Assembly: GCF_014385005.1 (NCBI RefSeq)
Contig: NZ_JACRSZ010000032.1
Location: 1-11,030 of the forward strand
DNA length: 11,030 bases
Source: Jingyaoa shaoxingensis
GTDB lineage: Bacteria; Bacillota; Clostridia; Lachnospirales; Lachnospiraceae
Direction: 5' to 3'
The translations under genes and the position numbers were made by a program. The notes under the pieces were generated by a model. The model did not search any database. It was given only the letters and a program-made list of their open reading frames with translations, and was not told the DNA's origin. Within the stretch, counting starts at the first letter, position 1, and each line of letters starts with the position of its first letter. This document shows, piece by piece, positions 5,298 to 10,914 of this stretch.

Positions 5298-5339
5298 GGT
5301 GATGTAATCACGGAAAATAAATGAAATTAAGACTATAAT
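5298..5339 (+). promoter_or_regulatory. CRP/FNR-type operator and -10 box of trx-rhodanese-CoADR operon
   Basis: GGTGATGTAATCACG at 5298-5312 (centre 5305) is followed by TATAAT at 5334-5339, again 29 bases from centre to -10, without a -35 consensus. ATCACGGAAAAT downstream of the dyad matches ATCACAGAAAAT at the SDR promoter, so similarity extends beyond the core repeat. Confidence 0.75.
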
Positions 5340-5376
5340 AAATCTACAAAAAGAAAAAGATAAGGAGGACTGTAAA

Positions 5377-5682
5377 ATGTCTGCTATTAATATCAATAAA
5401 AATAATTTTCAGAACGAAGTACTGAATTCCGATAAACCCGTTCTTTTAGATTTTTGGGCATCTTGGTGTGCGCCTTGCCGTATGGTAGTACCTATTGTAG
5501 AGGAGATTGCAAGTGAGCGTAGAGATATTAAAGTTGGAAAGATTAATGTAGATGAAGAGCCTGAACTGGCAAATAAGTTCAGTATTATGAGCATTCCAAC
5601 TTTAGTGGTTATGAAGAATGGGAAGATTGTACAGCAGGTTTCAGGGGCGAGACCTAAGAATGCGATTTTAGAAATGCTTTAG
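5377..5682 (+). CDS. trxA: Thioredoxin with CAPC active site
   Basis: This 101-residue thioredoxin starts after AAGGAGG at 5362-5368. The active site is W30-C31-A32-P33-C34 (WCAPC) in place of the usual WCGPC; D25, the FWA strand and cis-proline P74 (SIPT) are all present. It is cytosolic and transfers reducing power to protein disulfides, and could reduce the Bcp peroxiredoxin or persulfides formed on the rhodaneses. It is the first gene of a three-gene operon, ending 10 bases before a rhodanese start. Gly-to-Ala in the active-site turn occurs in some natural thioredoxins and may shift the redox potential modestly. Whether the reductase at 9007 serves this one or the CGYC thioredoxin cannot be told from sequence. 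Confidence 0.93.
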   Translation: MSAININKNNFQNEVLNSDKPVLLDFWASWCAPCRMVVPIVEEIASERRDIKVGKINVDEEPELANKFSIMSIPTLVVMKNGKIVQQVSGARPKNAILEML

Positions 5683-5692
5683 GGGGGTGCTA

Positions 5693-6013
5693 ATGGGATT
5701 TTTTGATCTCTTTAAACAGTCGAATATTAATCAAGGCATAGAAGAATATAAAAGGACTGATGATGCAGTTCTACTGGATGTACGTACACCGCAGGAATAT
5801 CAGGAAGGACATATACCAGAAAGTAAAAATGTGCCGTTGCAGCAACTTGACAATATTGCTTCTGTAGCGAAGAATAAGGATATCCCACTGTTTGTATACT
5901 GTTATTTCGGTTCACGAAGCCGCCAGGCAACTGGGATACTGCAACGAATGGGATATTCTAAAGTAAATAATATCGGTGGCATTGCAGCTTACTCAGGAAA
6001 GGTGGAAAAATAA
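5693..6013 (+). CDS. Single-domain rhodanese (sulfurtransferase)
   Basis: This 106-residue, single-domain rhodanese of the GlpE/PspE size class starts at ATG 5693, which I chose because the G-rich Shine-Dalgarno (5682-5687) is 5 bases away; GTG at 5687 would overlap it. It carries LLDVRTPQEYQEGHIP (27-42) and the active-site loop around C70 (YCYFGSRSRQA), CxxGxRS in form. The cysteine would carry a persulfide and pass sulfur to a thiol acceptor. The only unusual point is an aromatic-rich loop (CYFG). It sits between thioredoxin and a CoA-disulfide reductase that has its own rhodanese domain, and its stop is one base before the next start, so the three products are closely coupled and probably act together on sulfane sulfur. 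Confidence 0.92.
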   Translation: MGFFDLFKQSNINQGIEEYKRTDDAVLLDVRTPQEYQEGHIPESKNVPLQQLDNIASVAKNKDIPLFVYCYFGSRSRQATGILQRMGYSKVNNIGGIAAYSGKVEK

Positions 6014-6014
6014 G

Positions 6015-7706
6015 ATGAAGGTAATAATTGTAGGAGGTGTAGCCGGAGGAGCTACAGCCGCAGCAAGAATACGCAGACTGAATGAACATGCTGAAATTAC
6101 TGTGTTTGAAAGATCCGGATACATATCCTATGCAAATTGTGGACTTCCATATTATATTGGAGACGTGATCACAGACCCGGAAGAACTTACACTACAGACA
6201 CCAGAGAGTTTTTTTAAACGCTTCCGTATTAACATGAAAATTCATCATGAAGTTATCTCCATACATCAGGAACGTAAAACGGTTTCAGTGAAAAATTTAG
6301 AGAATGGTGAGATATTTGAAGAAAAATATGATAAGCTGATCCTCTCTCCAGGTGCAAAGCCAACACAGCCGAGACTTCCCGGAGTAGGTATTGATAAACT
6401 TTTTACACTTCGTACTGTAGAAGACACTTTTCGGATAAAGGAATATATAAATAAGAATCATCCAAAATCGGCTGTATTGGCAGGTGGCGGTTTTATTGGT
6501 CTGGAACTGGCAGAAAATTTAAGGGAGCTTGGCATGGATGTTACGATTGTCCAGAGGCCTAAGCAGCTGATGAACCCTTTTGACCCGGATATGGCATCCA
6601 TGATCCATAATGAAATGAGAAAGCATGGGATAAAACTGGTACTGGGCTATACAGTAGAAGGATTTAAAGAAAAAGACAACGGAGTGGAGGTCCTGTTGAA
6701 AGATAATCCATCCCTTCAGGCTGATATGGTAGTTCTGGCAATCGGAGTCACACCAGACACAGTATTAGCAAAAGAAGCCGGTCTGGAACTTGGCATCAAG
6801 GAAAGTATTGTAGTGAATGACAGAATGGAAACCTCTGTACCGGATATTTATGCTGCAGGTGATGCAGTTCAGGTAAAACATTATGTTACGGGTAATGATG
6901 CGCTGATTTCTTTGGCAGGACCAGCCAATAAACAGGGCAGAATCATCGCTGATAATATTTGTGGCGGTGATAGTCGTTACCTGGGCAGTCAGGGAAGCTC
7001 CGTTATCAAAGTATTTGATATGACAGCAGCTACTACAGGTATCAATGAAACCAATGCCAAAAAGTCAGGGTTAGATGTAGATACAGTAATTCTTTCTCCT
7101 ATGAGTCATGCCGGTTACTATCCTGGTGGAAAAGTAATGACCATGAAGGTGGTTTTTGAAAAAGAGACTTATCGTTTGCTTGGTGCTCAGATTATTGGAT
7201 ATGAAGGTGTTGATAAACGTATTGATGTGCTGGCAACAGCAATTCATGCAGGACTGAAGGCAACCCAGTTGAAAGATTTGGATCTCGCATATGCACCGCC
7301 ATATTCCTCTGCAAAGGATCCTGTAAATATGGCCGGATTCATGATAGACAATATAGCAAAAGGAACCTTAAAACAATGGCATTTGGAAGATATGGATAAG
7401 ATTTCTAAAGATAAAAATGCTGTGTTGCTGGATGTGAGAACAGTAGGTGAATTTAGCAGGGGCCATATTAATGGATTTAAAAACATTCCTGTAGATGAAC
7501 TGAGGGAACGTATCAATGAAGTTGAGAAGGGAAAGCCTGTTTACCTGATATGCCAGAGTGGGCTACGCAGTTATATTGCAAGCCGTATTTTGGAAGGAAA
7601 TGGATATGAAACATACAACTTTTCAGGTGGATTCCGCTTTTATGATGCAGTGGCTAATGACCATGCACTGATTGAAAGATCATATGCATGTGGTATGGAT
7701 TATTAG
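6015..7706 (+). CDS. CoA-disulfide/persulfide reductase with C-terminal rhodanese domain
   Basis: This 563-residue flavoprotein starts at ATG 6015 (MKVIIVGGVAGG), directly after the rhodanese stop. The FAD motif GGVAGGATAAARIRRL is at 7-22. The redox cysteine C42 lies in YISYANCGLPYYIG as in CoA-disulfide reductases, NAD(P)H binding is at about 152-165 (AGGGFIGLELAE), and the second FAD motif DIYAAGD is at 277-283. A dimerisation domain follows. From about 470 comes a rhodanese domain with LLDVRTVGEFSRGHI and active cysteine C513 (CQSGLRSY). This is the CoADR-RHD architecture known from Bacillus and the Npsr persulfide reductase of Shewanella loihica. Such enzymes reduce CoA disulfide or CoA/protein persulfides with NAD(P)H, releasing sulfide. 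Which substrate dominates here is unknown. All key residues are intact. A strong hairpin follows. Confidence 0.93.
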   Translation: MKVIIVGGVAGGATAAARIRRLNEHAEITVFERSGYISYANCGLPYYIGDVITDPEELTLQTPESFFKRFRINMKIHHEVISIHQERKTVSVKNLENGEIFEEKYDKLILSPGAKPTQPRLPGVGIDKLFTLRTVEDTFRIKEYINKNHPKSAVLAGGGFIGLELAENLRELGMDVTIVQRPKQLMNPFDPDMASMIHNEMRKHGIKLVLGYTVEGFKEKDNGVEVLLKDNPSLQADMVVLAIGVTPDTVLAKEAGLELGIKESIVVNDRMETSVPDIYAAGDAVQVKHYVTGNDALISLAGPANKQGRIIADNICGGDSRYLGSQGSSVIKVFDMTAATTGINETNAKKSGLDVDTVILSPMSHAGYYPGGKVMTMKVVFEKETYRLLGAQIIGYEGVDKRIDVLATAIHAGLKATQLKDLDLAYAPPYSSAKDPVNMAGFMIDNIAKGTLKQWHLEDMDKISKDKNAVLLDVRTVGEFSRGHINGFKNIPVDELRERINEVEKGKPVYLICQSGLRSYIASRILEGNGYETYNFSGGFRFYDAVANDHALIERSYACGMDY

Positions 7707-7743
7707 AAATAAATAAAATATTTTTATAGTTTGATTGTAGTAT

Positions 7744-7803
7744 AAAAAGATCCCCCATTTATTAGAATGACTTTCATAATTCTGATAAATGGAGGATTCT
7801 TTA
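7744..7803. terminator. Bidirectional terminator between convergent genes
   Basis: AAAGATCC plus CCATTTAT and TAGAAT on the left pair with ATTCTG, ATAAATGG and AGGATTCTTT on the right, in a long stem with few mismatches and loop GACTTTCAT. A-rich sequence precedes it and T-rich sequence follows, so it can end both the CoADR operon and the minus-strand regulator gene. Confidence 0.85.
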
Positions 7804-7817
7804 GAGAAAAAAACGTT

Positions 7818-8477
7818 TTATGATCTTTGTAGTGTTTCCAGTCTTTTCGAATCAAGGATTGTTATTTTGCCGCGAGAGAGTCTGACGAGTCCTTCGCCTT
7901 GAAAGTATCGAAGCATTCGAGTAATAACTTCCCTGTGGGAACCAAGATGGTTTGCGATAGTTTCGTGAGTGATTTTCAGTTCATTTGTTCCTTCAATGGA
8001 TGTTTCTTCTAAAAGAAATGAAGCAACACGCTTATCCAAACTCTTCCACATAATCTGTTCAATCAGCCACATGACATCAGAAAAACGGGTAGCCATTAAC
8101 TCATTGGTATAGTTTGCGACAGGAGCAGATTCTTTCATGATGCCCTTATAGATTTCAGCAGGGATGATCCAAAGATCCGTATCTTTTTCTGCTTCAATGG
8201 TTACTTCAAATTGAATAGACCGCATGATACATGAGGCGGATAAAAGACACATATCCATATCGAACAGACGGTAAAGTGTAATCTCCCGTCCTTCATCTGA
8301 AAGTATGTAAGTTCGAAGCTGCCCGGATTTAACCAGTAATAATCCAGTACAGTCCAGGTTTCCATTGTGAATGATCGTTCCTTTTTTTACATCCCGTGTG
8401 ATTAAATTGTCTGAAATTAGTTTTTTCTGTGCTGTATTTAAGTCATTCCATAGTGGAAAACAATTTTCGAAGTTCAT
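7818..8477 (-). CDS. CRP/FNR-family transcriptional regulator
   Basis: The protein has 219 residues. The start is ATG 8477 (MNFENCFPLWNDL), preceded on the minus strand by AAAGGAGAT; a longer frame upstream includes the promoter and is not used. The N-terminal cyclic-nucleotide-type beta barrel (about 10-115: KKGTIIHNG, LLVKSGQLRTY, REITLYRLFDMD) is followed by the dimer helix and a C-terminal winged helix (about 165-212: ITHETIANHLGSHREVITRML). The recognition helix has R182, E183 and R187, matching CRP R180, E181 and R185, which read GTGA. There is no FNR-type N-terminal four-cysteine cluster; C6, C43, C77 and C83 (CLLSASC) are scattered, so an Fe4S4 sensor of FNR form is unlikely, though a thiol switch is possible. 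It is convergent with CoADR and divergent from trx2, and the matching operators at 4464, 5298 and 8596 make it the likely activator of those promoters. Confidence 0.93.
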   Translation of the reverse strand: MNFENCFPLWNDLNTAQKKLISDNLITRDVKKGTIIHNGNLDCTGLLLVKSGQLRTYILSDEGREITLYRLFDMDMCLLSASCIMRSIQFEVTIEAEKDTDLWIIPAEIYKGIMKESAPVANYTNELMATRFSDVMWLIEQIMWKSLDKRVASFLLEETSIEGTNELKITHETIANHLGSHREVITRMLRYFQGEGLVRLSRGKITILDSKRLETLQRS

Positions 8478-8501
8478 AACCGTTATCTCCTTTACGAACA
8501 T

Positions 8502-8530
8502 AGTATACTTGCTTTTTTTAGATGCGTCAA
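8502..8530 (-). promoter_or_regulatory. Promoter of the CRP/FNR regulator gene
   Basis: On the minus strand TTGACG (8530-8525), a 17-base spacer and TATACT (8507-8502) precede the gene by about 25 bases. It is near consensus and so probably active without an activator. The 10-bp palindrome GGCATATGCC at 8541-8550 lies just upstream and could be a further site. Confidence 0.75.
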
Positions 8531-8595
8531 TTATATAACTGGCATATGCCATAAATAGAAATAAAAAGAAGTGTAATAAAGTAAATTATCTTTTC

Positions 8596-8637
8596 TGTGA
8601 TATCATCACGGAAGCAAGCACTTATTTGGGGTATATT
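8596..8637 (+). promoter_or_regulatory. CRP/FNR-type operator and -10 box of trx-trxB operon
   Basis: TGTGATATCATCACG at 8596-8610 (centre 8603) is followed by TATATT at 8632-8637, the same 29-base centre-to-minus-10 distance as at 4464 and 5298, with no -35 consensus. ATCACGGAA downstream of the dyad matches the site at 5298. It lies in the divergent region beside the regulator gene, far upstream (about 66 bp) of that gene's own -35. Confidence 0.75.
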
Positions 8638-8667
8638 AAGTTCAAATAGGAGAAGGAGTTGAAAAAT

Positions 8668-8991
8668 ATGACATCTATAAATATAAATAAAGAAAAGTTT
8701 GGACAATTAATTCATAAGGAAAAACCGGTTTTGGTTGATTTCTGGGCACCTTGGTGTGGTTATTGCCGTAGAATTGGAGCAGCTTATGAAAAAATAAGTG
8801 AAGAATACAGCGATATTCTTGTTGCTGGAAAAGTAAATATTGATGAAGAACCACAGATTGCAGAAGCTGAAAAGATTGAGGTGATTCCTACGCTGGTTTT
8901 ATATCGAAATGGAAAGGCAATAGATTCTATTGTTGCACCTGAATCAAAAATAATGATAGAGAATTTTATTAATGAAGCATTGGAAAAATAA
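8668..8991 (+). CDS. Thioredoxin-like protein with CGYC active site
   Basis: This 107-residue thioredoxin-fold protein starts at ATG 8668, 9 bases after AGAAGGAG; the TTG at 8659 directly abuts that site and is rejected. The active site is W29-C30-G31-Y32-C33 (WCGYC), with D24 and cis-proline P74 (VIPT) conserved. Tyrosine replaces the proline that keeps ordinary thioredoxins strongly reducing, and CxYC is closer to glutaredoxin (CPYC) and some oxidoreductase variants, so a less reducing potential or a different partner is expected. It is not secreted: no signal peptide is seen. It lies 15 bases before thioredoxin reductase in the same operon, so it is probably that enzyme's substrate. It shares the N-terminal SININK pattern with the thioredoxin at 5377, suggesting an old duplication. 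Confidence 0.92.
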   Translation: MTSININKEKFGQLIHKEKPVLVDFWAPWCGYCRRIGAAYEKISEEYSDILVAGKVNIDEEPQIAEAEKIEVIPTLVLYRNGKAIDSIVAPESKIMIENFINEALEK

Positions 8992-9006
8992 AAGGAGGAC
9001 TGCTGT

Positions 9007-9930
9007 ATGAATGAAAATCATGTTTACGATATGATTATCGTGGGGGGAGGACCTGGAGGGTATACTTCAGCATTATACGCAGCCAGAGCAGGATTTGATA
9101 CCATTGTTTTAGAAAAATTATCTGCAGGTGGTCAGATGTCATTGACCTGGCAGATTGATAACTATCCTGGTTTTGAAAATGGAATTGACGGATTTTCATT
9201 GGCAGAGAAAATGCAAAAACAGGCGGAAAAATTTGGCGCTAAAAGTGAATATGCTGAAGTTTTTAATATGGATTTAACAGGAAAGCTTAAGAGAGTAGAA
9301 ACTAGTTCGGGAATTTATATTGGGAAAACAGTAGTGATTGCTACTGGAGCAAATCCAAGAGAACTTGGTCTCGCTAAAGAAAAAGAATTGATAGGTCATG
9401 GGGTTGCTTATTGTGCCTCCTGTGATGGTATGTTTTATAAAGATAAGATCGTGGTGGTTGTTGGTGGTGGAAATTCTGCTGTATCAGATGCTGTTCTTTT
9501 AAGTCGAATTGCTAAGAAAGTCATCATTGTTCATCGAAGAGATACATTACGTGCAACGAAAATCTACCATGACCAGCTGATGAAAACTGAAAATATAGAG
9601 TTTCGATGGAACAATACAGTAAATGAACTGATTTATGGAGAACGATTGACTGGTGTGCGGTTGAAAGATACAGTCACAGGAGAAGAAAACATTATAGAAT
9701 GTGACGGCCTGTTTGTGAGTATAGGAAGAAAACCGACAACAGATTTTTTAGATAATCAGATAGAACTGGATAATAAAGGATATATTGTGGCAGGTGAAAA
9801 CACTGAAACGAGTATTCCGGGTGTTTATGCTGTAGGAGATGTCAGAACAAAGTTACTTCGTCAGATAGTAACAGCAGTGGCAGATGGTGCTATGGCAGTA
9901 CATATGGCAGAAGAGTATGTGGAGAAATAA
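9007..9930 (+). CDS. trxB: Thioredoxin reductase (NADPH type)
   Basis: This 307-residue low-molecular-weight thioredoxin reductase starts after AAAGGAGG at 8991-8998. The FAD motif GGGPGGYTSALYAARAG begins at residue 13 and the redox pair is C136-A-S-C139 followed by DG. The pyridine-nucleotide motif VVGGGNSA is at 151-158, HRRD at 176-179 is the arginine pair that favours NADPH, and the C-terminal FAD motif GVYAVGD ends at D278. It passes electrons from NADPH to thioredoxin in the cytosol. CASC in place of the commoner CATC or CAVC is a minor variant. It follows the CGYC thioredoxin and is the only reductase of this type in the window, so it may also serve the CAPC thioredoxin and, through it, the Bcp peroxidase. 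Confidence 0.95.
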   Translation: MNENHVYDMIIVGGGPGGYTSALYAARAGFDTIVLEKLSAGGQMSLTWQIDNYPGFENGIDGFSLAEKMQKQAEKFGAKSEYAEVFNMDLTGKLKRVETSSGIYIGKTVVIATGANPRELGLAKEKELIGHGVAYCASCDGMFYKDKIVVVVGGGNSAVSDAVLLSRIAKKVIIVHRRDTLRATKIYHDQLMKTENIEFRWNNTVNELIYGERLTGVRLKDTVTGEENIIECDGLFVSIGRKPTTDFLDNQIELDNKGYIVAGENTETSIPGVYAVGDVRTKLLRQIVTAVADGAMAVHMAEEYVEK

Positions 9931-9993
9931 TAATCAGAATTTGAATGGTGAACTTTTCATACTGAAATATGTACAATTTCAATAATGACATGA

Positions 9994-10077
9994 ACTTATG
10001 GGAATGTATTGCGGATACTTTGTGAACTTTATCCTGATACAATGATTATGCTGATGAAAGAAGGCATAGATAACTGA
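9994..10077 (+). pseudogene. Short degenerate coding fragment, unidentified
   Basis: The frame reads TYGNVLRILCELYPDTM and continues IMLMKEGIDN to a TGA at 10075-10077. It looks like the C-terminal end of a soluble protein, but a TGA at 9991-9993 stands before it and there is no start. A neighbouring frame (MNLWECIADTL from 9990) is open over part of the same stretch, consistent with a frameshifted remnant. No family was recognised. Confidence 0.25.
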
Positions 10078-10093
10078 ATACAAGAAAGAGACG

Positions 10094-10135
10094 AAAGCCT
10101 CAGTAGTTAAGAAAAAAACTACTGGGGCTTTTTTT
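10094..10135 (+). terminator. Strong terminator downstream of trxB
   Basis: AAAGCCTCAGTAGTT at 10094-10108 pairs over 15 positions (one G-T) with AACTACTGGGGCTTT at 10117-10131, loop AAGAAAAA, and seven T's to 10135. It is the first good terminator after trxB, about 165 bases away. The reverse orientation is also A/T-flanked, so it may work both ways. Confidence 0.88.
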
Positions 10136-10181
10136 CGCTTTATAGGAAAGACCGCCTTCGGCGCTCTCTTGAATTAAAATA

Positions 10182-10199
10182 GCCCGCGCAAAGGCGGGC
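10182..10199 (-). terminator. Hairpin after the minus-strand acidic-tail fragment
   Basis: GCCCGC at 10182-10187 and GCGGGC at 10194-10199 form a GC-rich stem; on the minus strand it is followed by TATTTTAATT. It lies 22 bases after the stop of the minus-strand fragment at 10222, as expected of its terminator. A smaller CGCC-TTC-GGCG hairpin lies at about 10153-10163. Confidence 0.5.
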
Positions 10200-10221
10200 A
10201 TGACAAAACGATGATCATGAA

Positions 10222-10338
10222 TCAGAACAGGAAAAAATCTTCTTCTGCAAATTCATCATCAAAAATATCTGCATTTAGGAAATAGTCCATATCCAGAAGT
10301 TCCTCCTCGCTCATATGGCGGATGTCCGCAGAGGTCAT
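10222..10338 (-). pseudogene. Orphan acidic C-terminal tail, probably mobile-element protein remnant
   Basis: On the minus strand ATG 10338 to TGA 10222 gives 38 residues: MTSADIRHMSEEELLDMDY, then FLNADIFDDEFAEEDFFLF. The frame is open further upstream (ITTLYNPPEG) to a TAA without another start, so this looks like the natural C-terminus of a longer protein whose body is gone. The highly acidic, aromatic ending and the MT-ADIRHMS-EELLDMDYFLN block remind me of C-terminal tails of accessory proteins in clostridial integrative elements, but I cannot name the family. GC content is visibly higher than around it, and it keeps its own downstream hairpin, both in line with imported DNA. Confidence 0.4.
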
Positions 10339-10339
10339 A

Positions 10340-10914
10340 CCTTCTGGTGGATTATATAGAGTTGTTATATGATCTGTTTTTTTTATTCCTTAGAAGAAGC
10401 TCTCTGCCGGTTTTATTTATGAGATCAAATCAGAGAATGTGAGAAAAAAGAGGTAAAATAGTGGTCAAAGCATTTTGCGTAAATGGCAGTATCTGATGTA
10501 TAATTTAGAAGAAATCTGACAAAGAAAATAATGTATCACACATTTCATTTCCCGCTTTTAAATGGGCAGGATAGTTGGATTTTATGATTTGAAAAATTAT
10601 AGATGGAACTGACGCTTTATATTAGAAGCGTACATTCATTTCCTCATAAAATGTAAAAATCCGAAATAATTTTCAATGATCTTATATGAACAGAAATAGT
10701 CTGGGAAAGCGCATTTTTACTGGACTTATGAGTGAATAGGTTGTCCCTGTTGGACTAATATGAACCTACGTAAAAGTTGCTCCAAAGCGGTGACCAGAGT
10801 TATCGCCTCGGCATATAACATGAAAATTAAGGATGAAAATAGGGGTTAAGAAGTCTGTGTTTTGGAAAAATTATGTGGTAAAATATATATACGAGAAGTC
10901 TGTAAATCGGAATT
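10340..10914. other. Gene-poor AT-rich stretch before the group II intron
   Basis: No frame with a start, ribosome binding site and recognisable product was found on either strand. Visible items are an ACGCTT/AAGCGT hairpin at 10612-10631 without T tract, a 31-codon minus-strand frame (10821-10726, starting MLYAEAITLVTALEQLL) without Shine-Dalgarno, and a possible extended -10 promoter at 10874-10884. The stretch looks like eroded intergenic or mobile-element DNA. Confidence 0.4.
10874..10884 (+). promoter_or_regulatory. Possible extended -10 promoter
   Basis: TGTGG followed by TAAAAT (10879-10884) is an extended -10 in a T/A-rich setting. The -35 region is poor. It lies about 30 bases before the group II intron, so it may belong to the gene or region into which the intron inserted. 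Confidence 0.35.

Noticed and set aside
9990..10037. In-frame TGA after MNLWECIADTL as a possible selenocysteine codon
   Set aside because: Another stop follows four codons later, no ribosome binding site or SECIS-like hairpin is adjacent, and the neighbouring frame reads better as a remnant.
10726..10821. 31-codon minus-strand frame MLYAEAITLVTALEQLL...
   Set aside because: No Shine-Dalgarno, no promoter and no recognised family; length is within chance expectation.
10850..10903. Direct repeat GAAGTCTGT at 10850-10858 and 10895-10903 as a target-site duplication
   Set aside because: Group II introns do not make target-site duplications, and both copies lie on the same side of the intron boundary.
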